From positions 62,001-126,000 of the forward strand of contig NZ_JAELUG010000002.1 in the NCBI RefSeq assembly GCF_016429255.1: a DNA stretch of 64,000 bases, given 5' to 3'. The notes below the pieces were generated by a model. It searched no databases. It had not been told where the DNA came from and was given only the letters and a program-made list of their open reading frames with translations. Positions within the stretch are counted from its first letter, which is position 1, and each line of letters begins with the position of its first letter. Positions 1 to 8,815 of this stretch are shown here, piece by piece. Position numbers and translations under genes: made by a program. Source of the DNA: Rhizobium sp. ASV8 (lineage in GTDB: Bacteria > Pseudomonadota > Alphaproteobacteria > Rhizobiales > Rhizobiaceae).

Positions 1-1464
1 CGGACGCAGGAAGCGGCGGATCGACAGGGTGCCGACGCTGGTTGCGCCGAAATTGGTCGAGGCAGGGTATGGGCCGCCGTGAACCATCGAATCCACCACT
101 TCGACGCCGGTCGGAAAGCCATTGACCAGCACGCGTCCGGCCTTGCGCTCCAGCACGGGCAGAAGGCGGCGGGCAGCATCAGTATCGTCTCCGTCCATAT
201 GCAAAGTCACGGTCAGCTGACCGGCGAAATGGCGGGCAAGATTTTCCATCTCGTTGAGAGAACCGACGCGAACGACCAGCCCGAGCGGACCAAAGACTTC
301 CTCACCCAGAAGATGATCTGCCAGGAAGGCCGCGCCGGTCGTCTCGAACAGATTGGGAGCGGCGTTGCGTCCGGATTGTTCGGTGATGAGGAGCGGCTCA
401 ACCCCTTCGCGGGAAACGAAGCGCTGCTGGCCGTCGCGATAGGCCTTGGCGATGCCGTCCGTCAACATGGTTTGCGGCGCGACGCTCGCAAGCGCCTCCA
501 CCGCGGCCTTGACGAAACGGTCGGCATCGGGGCCGTCAAGCACAACCGCAATACCGGGATTGGTGCAGAACTGACCGGCACCCATCGCGAGTGAACCCGC
601 CCAACCCTGCCCCATGGTTTCGGCGCGTGCCTGCATGGCATGCGGCAACACAAACATCGGATTCACCGAGCCAAGCTCGCCGAAGAAGGGAATGGGTTCG
701 GGGCGAGTCGCGCAGAGATCGAACAGCGCACGGCCGCCGGCCAGTGAACCGGTAAACCCGACGGCCTTGATCATCGGATGCCGCACGAGCGCATAGCCGA
801 CGTCACGGCTGCCGCCCTGGATCAGCGAGAAGACCCCCGGATGCATGCCGGTCTTGCGGATGGCCGCATTGATCGCCTCGGCGATGATCTCGCCAGTGCC
901 AGGATGAGCGGAATGGCCCTTGACCACGACGGGGCAGCCGGCCGCAAGTGCCGCTGCCGTATCGCCGCCTGCGGTCGAGAAAGCGAGCGGGAAATTCGAG
1001 GCGCCGAAAACCGCCACGGGGCCGATCGGGCGCTGAAGCAGGCGGATTTCCGGACGCGGTGCAGGCTTGCGATCCGGCAAAGCCGCATCGAAGCGCCGAT
1101 CGAGATAATCACCCTTTTCGATATGATCTGCGAACAGGCGGAGCTGGCCAACCGTGCGGCCGCGTTCGCCTTCCAAGCGCGCTTCCGGCAGTCCGGTTTC
1201 CTGGCTGCCGATCATGGTGATGGCAGCGGCGCGTGCCTCGATTTCCTCCGCGATCGCCCGCAGGAACGCGGCGCGTGTGTTGCGCGCGGAATAACCATAG
1301 CTCCAGAAGGCATCCTCCGCCGCCTCGCAAGCGCGAGCGACCAGCTCAACGGTGCCGATGGAGAAATTATGCGCCTGCCCATGCGCTGGCGAGGAGGCAA
1401 AGTGCCCCGTTCCTTCAAGCCATTCGCCGGCGATGAGATGCTTTCCGTGAGGGGTGAATTCCAT
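1..1464 (-). CDS. Alpha-ketoglutarate semialdehyde dehydrogenase-type aldehyde dehydrogenase (3' end outside window)
   Basis: NAD(P)-dependent oxidation of an aldehyde, most likely 2-ketoglutarate semialdehyde to 2-oxoglutarate, the last step of hydroxyproline or sugar-acid breakdown. The frame reads through the window edge, giving 488 residues; the family is about 500-525, so only some 20 residues are missing. Catalytic motifs are visible: the glutamate in FFGELGSVNP (about residue 263) and the cysteine in GAGQFCTNPG (about residue 300), plus the coenzyme-fold stretch VGFTGSLAGG. The start is preceded by GGAAAGGGAAG, a good ribosome binding site. It is divergent from an Ldh2-family reductase and close to DHDPS-family and GntR genes, a grouping typical of rhizobial trans-4-hydroxy-L-proline loci. 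The family is clear; the exact substrate is inferred from the neighbours. Confidence 0.9.
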   Translation of the reverse strand, partial: MEFTPHGKHLIAGEWLEGTGHFASSPAHGQAHNFSIGTVELVARACEAAEDAFWSYGYSARNTRAAFLRAIAEEIEARAAAITMIGSQETGLPEARLEGERGRTVGQLRLFADHIEKGDYLDRRFDAALPDRKPAPRPEIRLLQRPIGPVAVFGASNFPLAFSTAGGDTAAALAAGCPVVVKGHSAHPGTGEIIAEAINAAIRKTGMHPGVFSLIQGGSRDVGYALVRHPMIKAVGFTGSLAGGRALFDLCATRPEPIPFFGELGSVNPMFVLPHAMQARAETMGQGWAGSLAMGAGQFCTNPGIAVVLDGPDADRFVKAAVEALASVAPQTMLTDGIAKAYRDGQQRFVSREGVEPLLITEQSGRNAAPNLFETTGAAFLADHLLGEEVFGPLGLVVRVGSLNEMENLARHFAGQLTVTLHMDGDDTDAARRLLPVLERKAGRVLVNGFPTGVEVVDSMVHGGPYPASTNFGATSVGTLSIRRFLRP

Positions 1465-1532
1465 TGGTCTTCCCTTTCCTTCGCAGAAGCGTCAGAAACG
1501 CTGTGCGGCTTTGCTGTTTTCATGTCGATTTT

Positions 1533-1540
1533 TTGTATAC
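1533..1540. promoter_or_regulatory. Candidate GntR half-palindrome in the divergent promoter
   Basis: TTGTATAC lies in the short AT-rich region between the divergent aldehyde dehydrogenase and Ldh2-family genes. It resembles the TTGTATTC and TTGTCGACAA sequences upstream of the DHDPS-family gene, so it could bind the nearby FCD-type GntR regulator. FCD regulators generally prefer TNGTNNNACNA-like sites. This is a pattern match only. Confidence 0.3.
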
Positions 1541-1598
1541 TTTATGTATTTATAATTTCAACCTCTATAGTGAGAACAAAGGAACTCTGGAGAATCAG

Positions 1599-2636
1599 AT
1601 GAGCGACATCACCACCCTGACAACAGACGCACTTCATAGCCGCGTCCTGGCGATCCTTTCGAAGGCGGGCCTCAATGCGCTGCAGGCAGCGGCGATCGCG
1701 CGCGTCATTGTCGCCGGCGAACGCGACGCTTGCAAATCGCACGGCATCTATCGCATCGAAGGTGTTCTGCGTGCGGTGAAGGCCGGCAAGGCGCGGCCTG
1801 ATGCCGTACCGGTGCTGGAACAAAGCGATGCGTCCGCCATCGTCAAGGTCGACGCCAAGAGCGGCTTTTCCAATGCCGCTTTCGAGCTTGGCGTGCCGGT
1901 GCTCGCCGAGCGTGCCCGCAATTTCGGCATCGCCGCGCTCGCCATCAATGACTGCACGCATTTTGCCGCCCTCTGGCCGGAAGTGGAAGCCCTGACGGAT
2001 CGTGGCCTAGCTGCCTTCGCCATGTGCCCGAGCTACTCCACGGTCGCGCCCGCCGGCGGCACTGCGCCGCTGCTCGGCACGAACCCCTTTGCCTTCGGCT
2101 GGCCGCGCCTCGACAACTCGCCATATGTCTTCGATTTCGCGACCTCGGTTGCTGCGCGTGGCGAGATCGAGCTGCACCGCCGCGCCGGCAAGCCTTTGCC
2201 CGAGGGCTGGGCCATAGACGCCAACGGCCAGCCGACGACCGATCCGGAAGCGGCCCTTGCCGGCGCAATGCTGCCTTTCGGCGGCCATAAAGGATCTGCC
2301 ATCGGCACGATGATCGAGCTTCTGGCCGGCGTCATGATCGGTGACTTCACCAGCCGGGAAGCGCTCGATTATCTCGGCTCCACGGCTTTTGCACCGCGGC
2401 ACGGCGAACTCATCGTTGCCTTTTCTCCGGAAGCCTTCTCAGCCGGTCGGCCCGGCAATCCGCTGGTGCGGGCCGAAACTCTCTTCGAGGCGATTGCCGG
2501 CCAGGGCGCCCGCCTTCCCTCGCAGCGCCGCTTCGCTGCCCGCGCTCGCGCGGAAAAAGACGGTATCCCGCTGACCGCTGAGGAAATCCGCCAGCTCGAT
2601 CACCTGTTGGAACACGGCCTTGACGCTGTCGCTTGA
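1599..2636 (+). CDS. Malate/L-lactate dehydrogenase (Ldh2) family reductase, probable cyclic imino acid reductase
   Basis: A 345-residue member of the Ldh2/DpkA family, NAD(P)H-dependent enzymes without a Rossmann fold. In amino-acid loci they typically reduce delta1-pyrroline-2-carboxylate or delta1-piperideine-2-carboxylate to proline or pipecolate. Family-typical stretches include SHGIYRIEG near the N-terminus, a central NDCTHFAALWPE around the expected catalytic histidine, the GTNPFAFGWP loop and the late PFGGHKGSA stretch. An in-frame ATG 45 codons upstream exists, but MSDITTL is the natural N-terminus and follows GGAACTCTGGAGAATCAG. Together with the DHDPS-family deaminase and semialdehyde dehydrogenase it fits the hyp (hydroxyproline) loci of Sinorhizobium. 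The substrate is inferred. Confidence 0.88.
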   Translation: MSDITTLTTDALHSRVLAILSKAGLNALQAAAIARVIVAGERDACKSHGIYRIEGVLRAVKAGKARPDAVPVLEQSDASAIVKVDAKSGFSNAAFELGVPVLAERARNFGIAALAINDCTHFAALWPEVEALTDRGLAAFAMCPSYSTVAPAGGTAPLLGTNPFAFGWPRLDNSPYVFDFATSVAARGEIELHRRAGKPLPEGWAIDANGQPTTDPEAALAGAMLPFGGHKGSAIGTMIELLAGVMIGDFTSREALDYLGSTAFAPRHGELIVAFSPEAFSAGRPGNPLVRAETLFEAIAGQGARLPSQRRFAARARAEKDGIPLTAEEIRQLDHLLEHGLDAVA

Positions 2637-2676
2637 GCGACTGTAGGCAGAGTAAAGCTGAACCATATAGAACGAC

Positions 2677-2700
2677 AAAAGGCCCCGTTTGGGGCCTTTT
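2677..2700. terminator. Bidirectional intrinsic terminator
   Basis: A 10-bp perfect stem (AAAAGGCCCC and GGGGCCTTTT) with a GTTT loop sits between two convergent genes. The A-run on one side and T-run on the other make it usable in both directions, ending the Ldh2-family and DHDPS-family transcripts. Confidence 0.9.
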
Positions 2701-2767
2701 GATTTCATGCACAGGGTTGGTAGCTTGCCATATCCGGACAAAGGTCGGCAGCCTTCTCCGCCCGCCT

Positions 2768-3730
2768 TCATGCTTTGTGTGTCTGGACGGCGCCGGGCAG
2801 CTTGCTCCACTCGCCGTACCAGCGGTTGAACAGCGTGAACTGCGCCTCGACATAGCCGCGCTGGCTCTCCGACAGAACATCGCTCTCGTTGAAATTCAAG
2901 GCATATTCCTCGTCACCCTTCAGCACCATCATGTGCTTGAAGTAGAGAACCAGATCCGGCCCCTCGTCGAAGGACGATAGAACGGCCAATGCCTGCTCGA
3001 GCTCGAGAGCCCGCTGACGCGCATCGGCATCGCCCTTGGCGGCGGCCTGGGAGAGCTTGCACAGATGGATCACTTCCTTCGGCAGCACATTGCCGATGCC
3101 GGTGATCGCACCCGTCGCACCGCAGTTGACGAAGCCGTGGAACACCGCCGTGTCGACGCCGATCATCAGCGAGACCTCGTCATCGCGGCTGGTGATGTTC
3201 TCGGCCGCATAACGCATGTCGTCCGGACCGCCGAACTCCTTGAAGCCGACGAGATTGCCATGCTCGGCCCTCAGCGCGAAGAACAGGTCGGCGCGCGTGG
3301 CAAAGCCGTAATAGGGGCTGTTGTAGATGACGGCCGGAAGATCAGGTGCTGCCGACAGGATCGCCTTGAAATGCGCCTTCTGGGCCGCAATCACCGAACC
3401 GCGCGACAGAACGCGGGGGATGACCATCAGGCCCTTGGCGCCGACCTTCTGGGCATGGGCCGCATGGGCAACCGCCGAGGCGGTGTTGACCGCGCCGGTG
3501 CCGACGATGACCGGCACGCCGGCCTTGACCAGCCGCTCGACGCCTTCCATGCGCTCGGCATCGGTCAGAAGCGGCCAGTCGCCCATCGAGCCGCAATAGA
3601 CCACGGCCGACATGCCCTGAGCGATCAGCTCCTTGCCCTTCCTGACGAGCGCCTCGAAATCCGGGCTGCGGTCCGACTTGCACGGGGTCATCAGGGCCGG
3701 GATCACGCCGGAGAAAATGCTTGATGTCAT
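2768..3730 (-). CDS. DHDPS/NAL-family lyase, probable 1-pyrroline-4-hydroxy-2-carboxylate deaminase
   Basis: A 320-residue class I aldolase-fold protein of the dihydrodipicolinate synthase/N-acetylneuraminate lyase family. The Schiff-base lysine is K164 in VGFKEFGG and the partner tyrosine is Y136 in AVIYNSPYY; the 28-residue spacing equals that of the family. In hydroxyproline loci this relative deaminates 1-pyrroline-4-hydroxy-2-carboxylate to 2-ketoglutarate semialdehyde, which would feed the dehydrogenase at the window start. The start is placed at MTSSIF, with AGGACAG just upstream; a longer in-frame start would add 18 unlikely residues. The GntR gene lies directly upstream on the same strand, separated by 171 bp holding a palindrome. 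The other possibility is 5-dehydro-4-deoxyglucarate dehydratase, but the neighbours favour the hydroxyproline role. Confidence 0.85.
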   Translation of the reverse strand: MTSSIFSGVIPALMTPCKSDRSPDFEALVRKGKELIAQGMSAVVYCGSMGDWPLLTDAERMEGVERLVKAGVPVIVGTGAVNTASAVAHAAHAQKVGAKGLMVIPRVLSRGSVIAAQKAHFKAILSAAPDLPAVIYNSPYYGFATRADLFFALRAEHGNLVGFKEFGGPDDMRYAAENITSRDDEVSLMIGVDTAVFHGFVNCGATGAITGIGNVLPKEVIHLCKLSQAAAKGDADARQRALELEQALAVLSSFDEGPDLVLYFKHMMVLKGDEEYALNFNESDVLSESQRGYVEAQFTLFNRWYGEWSKLPGAVQTHKA

Positions 3731-3853
3731 CTGTCTGTCCTCTTGGGCTTGGCCTTTTGGGCTGGAACTGCATCGCATCGGCAACGATGCCCAGCCGAAC
3801 TCACCGGCCGCTCGTCACCCGCTCAACAACTGCAATACAGCTTTGTATTCAAT

Positions 3854-3863
3854 TTGTCGACAA
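3854..3863. promoter_or_regulatory. Palindrome TTGTCGACAA, candidate GntR operator
   Basis: A perfect 10-bp palindrome of the TTGTnnACAA type expected for FCD-subfamily GntR proteins. It lies between the regulator gene and the DHDPS-family gene it probably controls, and TTTGTATTC begins a few bases before it. Binding is inferred. Confidence 0.45.
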
Positions 3864-3901
3864 GGAATATGCAAGACAGTCAGATTCGAAACTCCGAAAT
3901 T

Positions 3902-4603
3902 TCAGAGCTTCACATCCAGGCGATCCCCCCGCACCAAAAGCTTCTGCACCTGCGCCACGATCTGTTCCGCATGCAGGCGCGCGAGGCTCTCGGCAAGATC
4001 CGTATCGCGCGCGGCAATGGCGGCAATCATTTCATCGTGCTCCTCGACGAAGCGACGGGGCAGCCGGTCATTGTAGGATTGGTAGTAGAGACGGAGAATT
4101 CGCCGGCCCTCATTGAGCAGTCGACTGAAGAGAGCTGTGAAATAAGGGTTGCGGCCAGCTTCGGCGATCGCAAGATGCAATTCGGCATTGGTCGAGATCA
4201 TGGCGAGCGCATCCTGCGCCTCGACGGCAGCGGCAAACTCTGCCTGCCGCGCACGGACAATCTCAAGATCCTCCGGCCGGTGATATCTAGCCGCAAGCTG
4301 CGTCGTGACGCGATACATCAGCACCAACGCATCGAAATAGCTGTGCATGTTGAGGAAGTCGATCTGCGACACCATGGTCGAGCGATTGGGCAGCGTATCG
4401 ATCAACCCTTCGCCGGCAAGCCTCACCAGCGCTTCGCGGATCGGGGTACGCGACATGCCGAAGCGCTCGGAGAGCTGCACTTCGTCAATGGGACTGCCTG
4501 GCGGCAGCTCCAGGTGCAGAATCTCGTCGCGCAAGATATCGTAGACCACCTTGACGCCGGAGCCGCGTTTGCGCTCGTTCCGCAGGCTTGTTTCATTATC
4601 CAT
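3902..4603 (-). CDS. GntR family (FCD) transcriptional regulator of the catabolic cluster
   Basis: A 233-residue regulator with an N-terminal winged helix (about residues 17-80, including GMSRTPIREALVRLAGEGLI, the GntR signature) and a C-terminal all-helical FCD effector domain. That domain shows the typical metal/ligand histidine positions, for example in NAELHLAIAEAGRNP and EEHDEMIAAI. The start at MDNETSL is preceded by AGAAGAGGTCAG; upstream in-frame starts would add 50 non-conserved residues. Its place next to the DHDPS-family and dehydrogenase genes suggests a repressor relieved by the pathway substrate or an intermediate, as for HypR in Sinorhizobium hydroxyproline loci. The effector is unknown. 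Confidence 0.88.
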   Translation of the reverse strand: MDNETSLRNERKRGSGVKVVYDILRDEILHLELPPGSPIDEVQLSERFGMSRTPIREALVRLAGEGLIDTLPNRSTMVSQIDFLNMHSYFDALVLMYRVTTQLAARYHRPEDLEIVRARQAEFAAAVEAQDALAMISTNAELHLAIAEAGRNPYFTALFSRLLNEGRRILRLYYQSYNDRLPRRFVEEHDEMIAAIAARDTDLAESLARLHAEQIVAQVQKLLVRGDRLDVKL

Positions 4604-4818
4604 GGCTGGCTGACCTCTTCTTTCAGCGTGAGAAATAGAGGGGCATGCCCGGTAAATCAACGGCGCTCTGACGACGACGCGCAGCTTCGCGCTACACCAT
4701 AGGTGGCGGCCGTCATCTTCAGCGCAAATTCCGGCGCCGGCCTGGAAACGCACGTATCGGGGGCAGCAAGAGCTACACCCGATATGGCTGACACCCTAAG
4801 CGAATCGCTGGGCAGTCT

Positions 4819-5451
4819 TCAACGCGGTCGGCGGACCGCCCGCAACTTGCCGCCGCCGCCACTACCCGCATAGAACCGATCCTTCCCATCGGATTCGAGG
4901 CCCGAAACGCCAACGCCATCGGGCATTTCCAGACGCTCCAGCACCTCGCCCGTCACCGGATCGATACGGCGAATGTCGCTTTCGTCACCCTCCCAGGTCC
5001 CGTGCCACAGCTCGCCGTCGACCCATGTGACACCGGTCACGATGCGGTTCGATTCGATGGTGCGGCGGATAGCACCCGTCTCCGGGTCGATCTCGTGGAT
5101 CCTACGGCCGCGATGCTGGCCGACCCATAGGCTTCCTTCGCACCAGGCAAGGCCAGAATCGCCGCCATTGCCAGGCGCCGGGATGGTCGACAGCACCTTG
5201 CCGCTTTCCGGGTCGATCTTGTGAATTCTGTCCTCGGCGATCTGGTAAAGATAGTGCCCGTCGAAAGCCGTGCCCGCATGCGATTCCACGTCGATCGAGC
5301 GCACCCGCGCGCCGCTCTCCGGATCGAGCGCGTGCAGCTTCTCGCCGGCGGCGAACCAGACATGCCGCCCGTCGAAAGTGACGCCATTGATGCGAGGCGC
5401 GTCTTCGAACGGACCATATTCGCGAATGATCTCGGCTTGAGATTTTTTCAT
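4819..5451 (-). CDS. Beta-propeller (YVTN/NHL, glutamine-cyclotransferase-like) protein
   Basis: A 210-residue protein made almost wholly of beta-propeller blades. The pattern H(A/E/K)IDPESG or RIDPVTG recurs about every 40 residues (LHALDPESG, IHKIDPESG, IHEIDPETG, IRRIDPVTG). No signal peptide is visible, so it is probably cytoplasmic. Similar proteins are annotated as glutamine cyclotransferase-like or Vgb/YncE-like, but I see no basis for assigning a reaction. It follows the TPR/winged-helix regulator on the same strand after 48 bp and is likely co-transcribed. GGAG about 14 bp upstream of the start is a modest ribosome binding site. Confidence 0.75.
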   Translation of the reverse strand: MKKSQAEIIREYGPFEDAPRINGVTFDGRHVWFAAGEKLHALDPESGARVRSIDVESHAGTAFDGHYLYQIAEDRIHKIDPESGKVLSTIPAPGNGGDSGLAWCEGSLWVGQHRGRRIHEIDPETGAIRRTIESNRIVTGVTWVDGELWHGTWEGDESDIRRIDPVTGEVLERLEMPDGVGVSGLESDGKDRFYAGSGGGGKLRAVRRPR

Positions 5452-5499
5452 TGCCCTGCACTCCAGTCAGCTTTGTTGTGGAATTCGATGGCTATGATC

Positions 5500-6720
5500 C
5501 TAGTCGCTCGGCAGCGGCCCCGGGAGTAACAATGTTGTCGGGAAGCCGACGACCGGCGGCATCATCCAGCGGCGGGCACGGCCGTTACCGACACTCTGGA
5601 CCTTGCCGGTCGCTGCAAGAGCGTCAAGCGCACGCTGGACCGTCCGCGGGCTTGTCGAAAGCGCGATCGCCAGTGCCGAACTCGACCAGGCCTCACCATC
5701 TGCCAGCAAGGCCAGCAGAAAAGCGTGCTCGGTCTCCAAAGGCGGCGCCAGCACTGCAATATCGCCTTTCCCGCGCAGCGAGAGTGCGAAACCTTGCGGG
5801 GTCGCTTCGATATCGGCAAATGTTTCCAGAGCAGCGCGCAACCTTCCGATCTCGACTCTGAGCCGCGCCCTGTGGGACTCGTCGGCGTGACGGGCGCGGA
5901 ACGCGCGGGAAAGCAAATCGGCGCGCGACGCGTCCGCCGGGGCCGCCTCGGCCAAGACCCGCGCCAGCACAAACAGCACCGGCCGGCTCGCCAGCGACAC
6001 GACATCGCTCCCGCGTCGCACGACGTTGCGGCAAGCATCCACGACCAGAGTTCCTGAGGCAAGCAGGTTCTCGACCTCACCAAGGGAAAGCAGGCGCTCC
6101 TTGCCTTGCGAAATCAGCCGCGCAACGGGTGCATCAAGAATACGAGCGGCATCTTCCACTTCAACATCGAGCGCAGGAATGTCGGCCCGCCTCGCGGCTA
6201 GTGCGGCTCTTGCCAATGCGGTGCGCGCCGGCTCGGTCCGCAAACGACGGATCGCGATCCCGGCCACTGCAAGCTCGTGGCTTGCCCTTGCGGCAGGAGG
6301 CAATGGCGAGGGATCGAGCTTTGCGAGCAATTTCTCGGCCTCATCGAGATGACCAACGAGAAGCAGACGGCGGATCTGCAAATTGCGGGCATGCGCCGCG
6401 TTGATGCGATCGCCGTGCTTATCAAGGACGGTGCGTGCCGTCTCCAGTGTCTTTTCCGGCCATCCGAGATCACGCGAGACAAGGGCAATTTCCGCCTGTG
6501 CGACAATGCAGCGGGCACGGGCGACCGTTTCGCGCGGACCGAAGCCACGGGCTGCACTCTTCAGCAACGCCTTGGCTCGATCGAGATCGCCGAGCTGGGC
6601 CATGGCAATACCGCGAAGGGCAAGCGCGGGAGGATCGTCGCGCAACGCCACACGCTTCATCGCTCCGAGTGCATCGCCGGCAGCAAGCGCCTGCGCGGCC
6701 GCGACGATTAACGAGTCCAT
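5500..6720 (-). CDS. TPR-like and winged-helix transcriptional regulator
   Basis: A 406-residue protein. The first 200 residues are Ala/Leu-rich helical pairs resembling TPR repeats (ALRGIAMAQLGDLDRAKALL is typical). The centre, about residues 200-320, resembles a SARP/BTAD-like region. The C-terminus, about 330-390, is a winged helix (ALAIALSTSPRTVQRALDAL). It is likely a DNA-binding regulator that senses a partner through the TPR part. It is divergent from the DUF899 gene across 118 bp, suggesting local control of both directions. No sensor domain for a known ligand is visible. Confidence 0.75.
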   Translation of the reverse strand: MDSLIVAAAQALAAGDALGAMKRVALRDDPPALALRGIAMAQLGDLDRAKALLKSAARGFGPRETVARARCIVAQAEIALVSRDLGWPEKTLETARTVLDKHGDRINAAHARNLQIRRLLLVGHLDEAEKLLAKLDPSPLPPAARASHELAVAGIAIRRLRTEPARTALARAALAARRADIPALDVEVEDAARILDAPVARLISQGKERLLSLGEVENLLASGTLVVDACRNVVRRGSDVVSLASRPVLFVLARVLAEAAPADASRADLLSRAFRARHADESHRARLRVEIGRLRAALETFADIEATPQGFALSLRGKGDIAVLAPPLETEHAFLLALLADGEAWSSSALAIALSTSPRTVQRALDALAATGKVQSVGNGRARRWMMPPVVGFPTTLLLPGPLPSD

Positions 6721-6838
6721 CGAAATCCCGTCACACTTGTAACTCCCACCCCTTGAGCTTCCAGCCGTAAGTTATTCCCTATCGGCAGGCAAGACGCCGG
6801 TCGGCGATGGCAAATTCAGCCAATCAAGGAGATGAACC

Positions 6839-7636
6839 ATGACAATGCATAGAACCGGTACACGCAACGAGTGGCTTTCGGCGCGGCTTGCCCTGCTAGA
6901 GCAGGAAAAGGAACTGACGCGCCGCAGCGATGAAATTGCAGCTGACCGCCAGCAGTTGCCTTGGGTGAAGGTAGAGAAGGACTACCGACTCGAAACGGAG
7001 AAGGGCTTGGTCCCTCTCTCGGCACTCTTCGACGGACGGTCCCAGCTGCTCGTCTATCACTTCATGTTCGGGCCGGATTATACGGTGGGATGCCCGTCCT
7101 GCTCGTCGATCGCGGATGGCTTTAACGGGATTGCGGTGCATCTCGAAAACCATGACGTCGCCTTTTCCGTAGTATCACGCGCGCCACTCGCGAAACTGCA
7201 GGAGTTCAAACGCCGCATGGGTTGGACCTTCAATTGGGCATCATCTGCAGACAGCGACTTCAATCACGACTTCAATGTCTGGTTCACCCCGGACGAGCAG
7301 CGCAACGGCGATATCGAGTACAATTACCGTCGTGAGCCGCCAATGCCGGACGCTCAAGCGGGCAAGACGATGCAGCAATGGGAGCTGCGCGGCAGCGAGG
7401 GACCGGTCGAACTGATGGCGTCGATCACAGGAACGGATGTCGCGACCTACACGCGCGATCGGCCAGGTGTGAGCGCCTTCGCCCTGCAGGGTGGCGAAAT
7501 CTACCACACCTATTCGTCCTATGCCCGTGGATTGGATGGCGTTTGGGGCATGTATCAATGGCTCGACCGCGCACCGCTCGGCCGCAACGAGACCGGAGTC
7601 TGGTGGCGCCATCACGACCGCTACGGAGCGCTCTGA
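6839..7636 (+). CDS. DUF899 family thioredoxin-fold protein
   Basis: A 265-residue member of DUF899, distant thioredoxin-like proteins of unknown reaction common in rhizobia and actinobacteria. The core LVYHFMFGPDYTVGCPSCSS carries the CxxC that marks the family, followed by DGFNGIAVHLENHDVAFSVV. The C-terminal HTYSSYARGLDGVWGMYQWL and WWRHHDRY stretches are also family-typical. The start follows AAGGAGATGAACC, a strong ribosome binding site. It overlaps a small membrane-protein gene by one base (TGATG), so the two are translationally coupled. Redox function is inferred from the fold only. Confidence 0.88.
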   Translation: MTMHRTGTRNEWLSARLALLEQEKELTRRSDEIAADRQQLPWVKVEKDYRLETEKGLVPLSALFDGRSQLLVYHFMFGPDYTVGCPSCSSIADGFNGIAVHLENHDVAFSVVSRAPLAKLQEFKRRMGWTFNWASSADSDFNHDFNVWFTPDEQRNGDIEYNYRREPPMPDAQAGKTMQQWELRGSEGPVELMASITGTDVATYTRDRPGVSAFALQGGEIYHTYSSYARGLDGVWGMYQWLDRAPLGRNETGVWWRHHDRYGAL

Positions 7637-7914
7637 TGCCCAAACTGTCCGAAATCCGTGAAAGGGCCGGCGCACACGCCGCCGGCCTGCTGCAACTTCC
7701 CGGCACAGGACGCTGGTTGCAACTGGCCGCAGCTCCGGTTTTCGCCGTTATGGCACTGCTGACGGCGCAGGATACGGCGGCCGACATGATCTGCTCGGCG
7801 CAGGGCGGCTCGATGTCAGGCGGAATGGTGGTGATGTATCTGCTGATGAGCCTGTTTCATCTGGGACCATGGCTTGCGCTTTTTACAAGAGAAGACCGAG
7901 CACTCAAACGTTGA
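7636..7914 (+). CDS. Small two-helix membrane protein
   Basis: A 92-residue protein beginning inside the stop codon of the DUF899 gene. It has two predicted membrane helices (about residues 30-45 and 62-82, including MVVMYLLMSLFHLGPWLALF) and a short charged C-terminus. No family is recognised. Coupling to the DUF899 protein suggests that the two work together, perhaps with the membrane protein anchoring it. The hydrophobic profile and 1-base overlap support a real gene. Confidence 0.7.
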   Translation: MPKLSEIRERAGAHAAGLLQLPGTGRWLQLAAAPVFAVMALLTAQDTAADMICSAQGGSMSGGMVVMYLLMSLFHLGPWLALFTREDRALKR

Positions 7915-7963
7915 GCTACGCTCTTTGCCTGCCGCGATTGATGGCGCGCGCTCCCGTGCGCTG

Positions 7964-8686
7964 TCACGCTTCCTTATGATTGCGCTTCATCAGGACCTGT
8001 TCCTGGATGCCGAAATGATCTTCGAATTTCCGCCATCCCATCGGCGTCACTTCAACAACGCGCGATGATTTCTGCCTCCGTATCCAACCCTCATTGCAAA
8101 GCAGACTGGTGAGGTGCACGCCAAGCGGGCCGGCGAGGTGATGTTGCCGCTCCGTCCAATCAAGACACTGCCGTGCGAGCCCTGCGCGAGCCGGTTTGAT
8201 TTTCGTCAAATCGAGACCCATGCTTGAAAACCACTCGGCCCCGATGGGCGTCACCTCAAATCGCTTATTATCGGCAGCGACGAGAAGCCCTTTTTCGAGC
8301 ATTCCCTTGGTAACGGCAACCCCGAGGCGGCCGGCCAAATGGTCATAGCAGCAGCGAGCGAATTGCAGTTTCTGCGCCTCACGGGTCAATGCCTTTTTCC
8401 GCGTGATCACCATCGGTCCTATCGACGCCAGATTTTCAAGGGCCAATGCCACATGAGGACCGGCGAGGCGATAATAACGATGCCGCCCCTCGGTTTCGAC
8501 GGTCAGCAGACCTCCGGCCAGCAGTTTGCCAAGATGTGAACTGGCCGTCTGTGCGGTCACGCCGGCAGCATAGGCCAACTCGCCGGCAGGTCGTGCCCGA
8601 CCATCCAGCAAGGCAACCAGCATGACGGCGCGTGCAGGATCGGCGATCAGCGCGGCCGCGGAGGCGATATTCGGCTGTGAATTCAT
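7964..8686 (-). CDS. ArsR/HTH family winged-helix regulator
   Basis: A 240-residue protein. Residues about 10-80 form an ArsR-type winged helix (PARAVMLVALLDG, then AYAAGVTAQTASSHLGKLLA as recognition helix, then the wing TEGRHRYYRLAG). The longer C-terminal half has cysteines (FARCCYDHLAG, RQCLDWTERQHHLAG, SLLCNEGW) that may bind metal or sense thiols. It is longer than typical ArsR proteins. It converges on the DUF899 pair and diverges from the phosphoesterase gene across about 130 bp, so either may be a target. The ligand is unknown. Confidence 0.82.
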   Translation of the reverse strand: MNSQPNIASAAALIADPARAVMLVALLDGRARPAGELAYAAGVTAQTASSHLGKLLAGGLLTVETEGRHRYYRLAGPHVALALENLASIGPMVITRKKALTREAQKLQFARCCYDHLAGRLGVAVTKGMLEKGLLVAADNKRFEVTPIGAEWFSSMGLDLTKIKPARAGLARQCLDWTERQHHLAGPLGVHLTSLLCNEGWIRRQKSSRVVEVTPMGWRKFEDHFGIQEQVLMKRNHKEA

Positions 8687-8815
8687 AGCTGGGACTCCCC
8701 GTTTCGGACGTCAGAATAGCATGAAGGCTGCCGGCATGTTTCGACACGCGTCGAAGCATTTCATCTCCCCGGCGAGCTAAGAAGGGCCAGCACTTCTTCA
8801 GGACGGAACCCAAGA

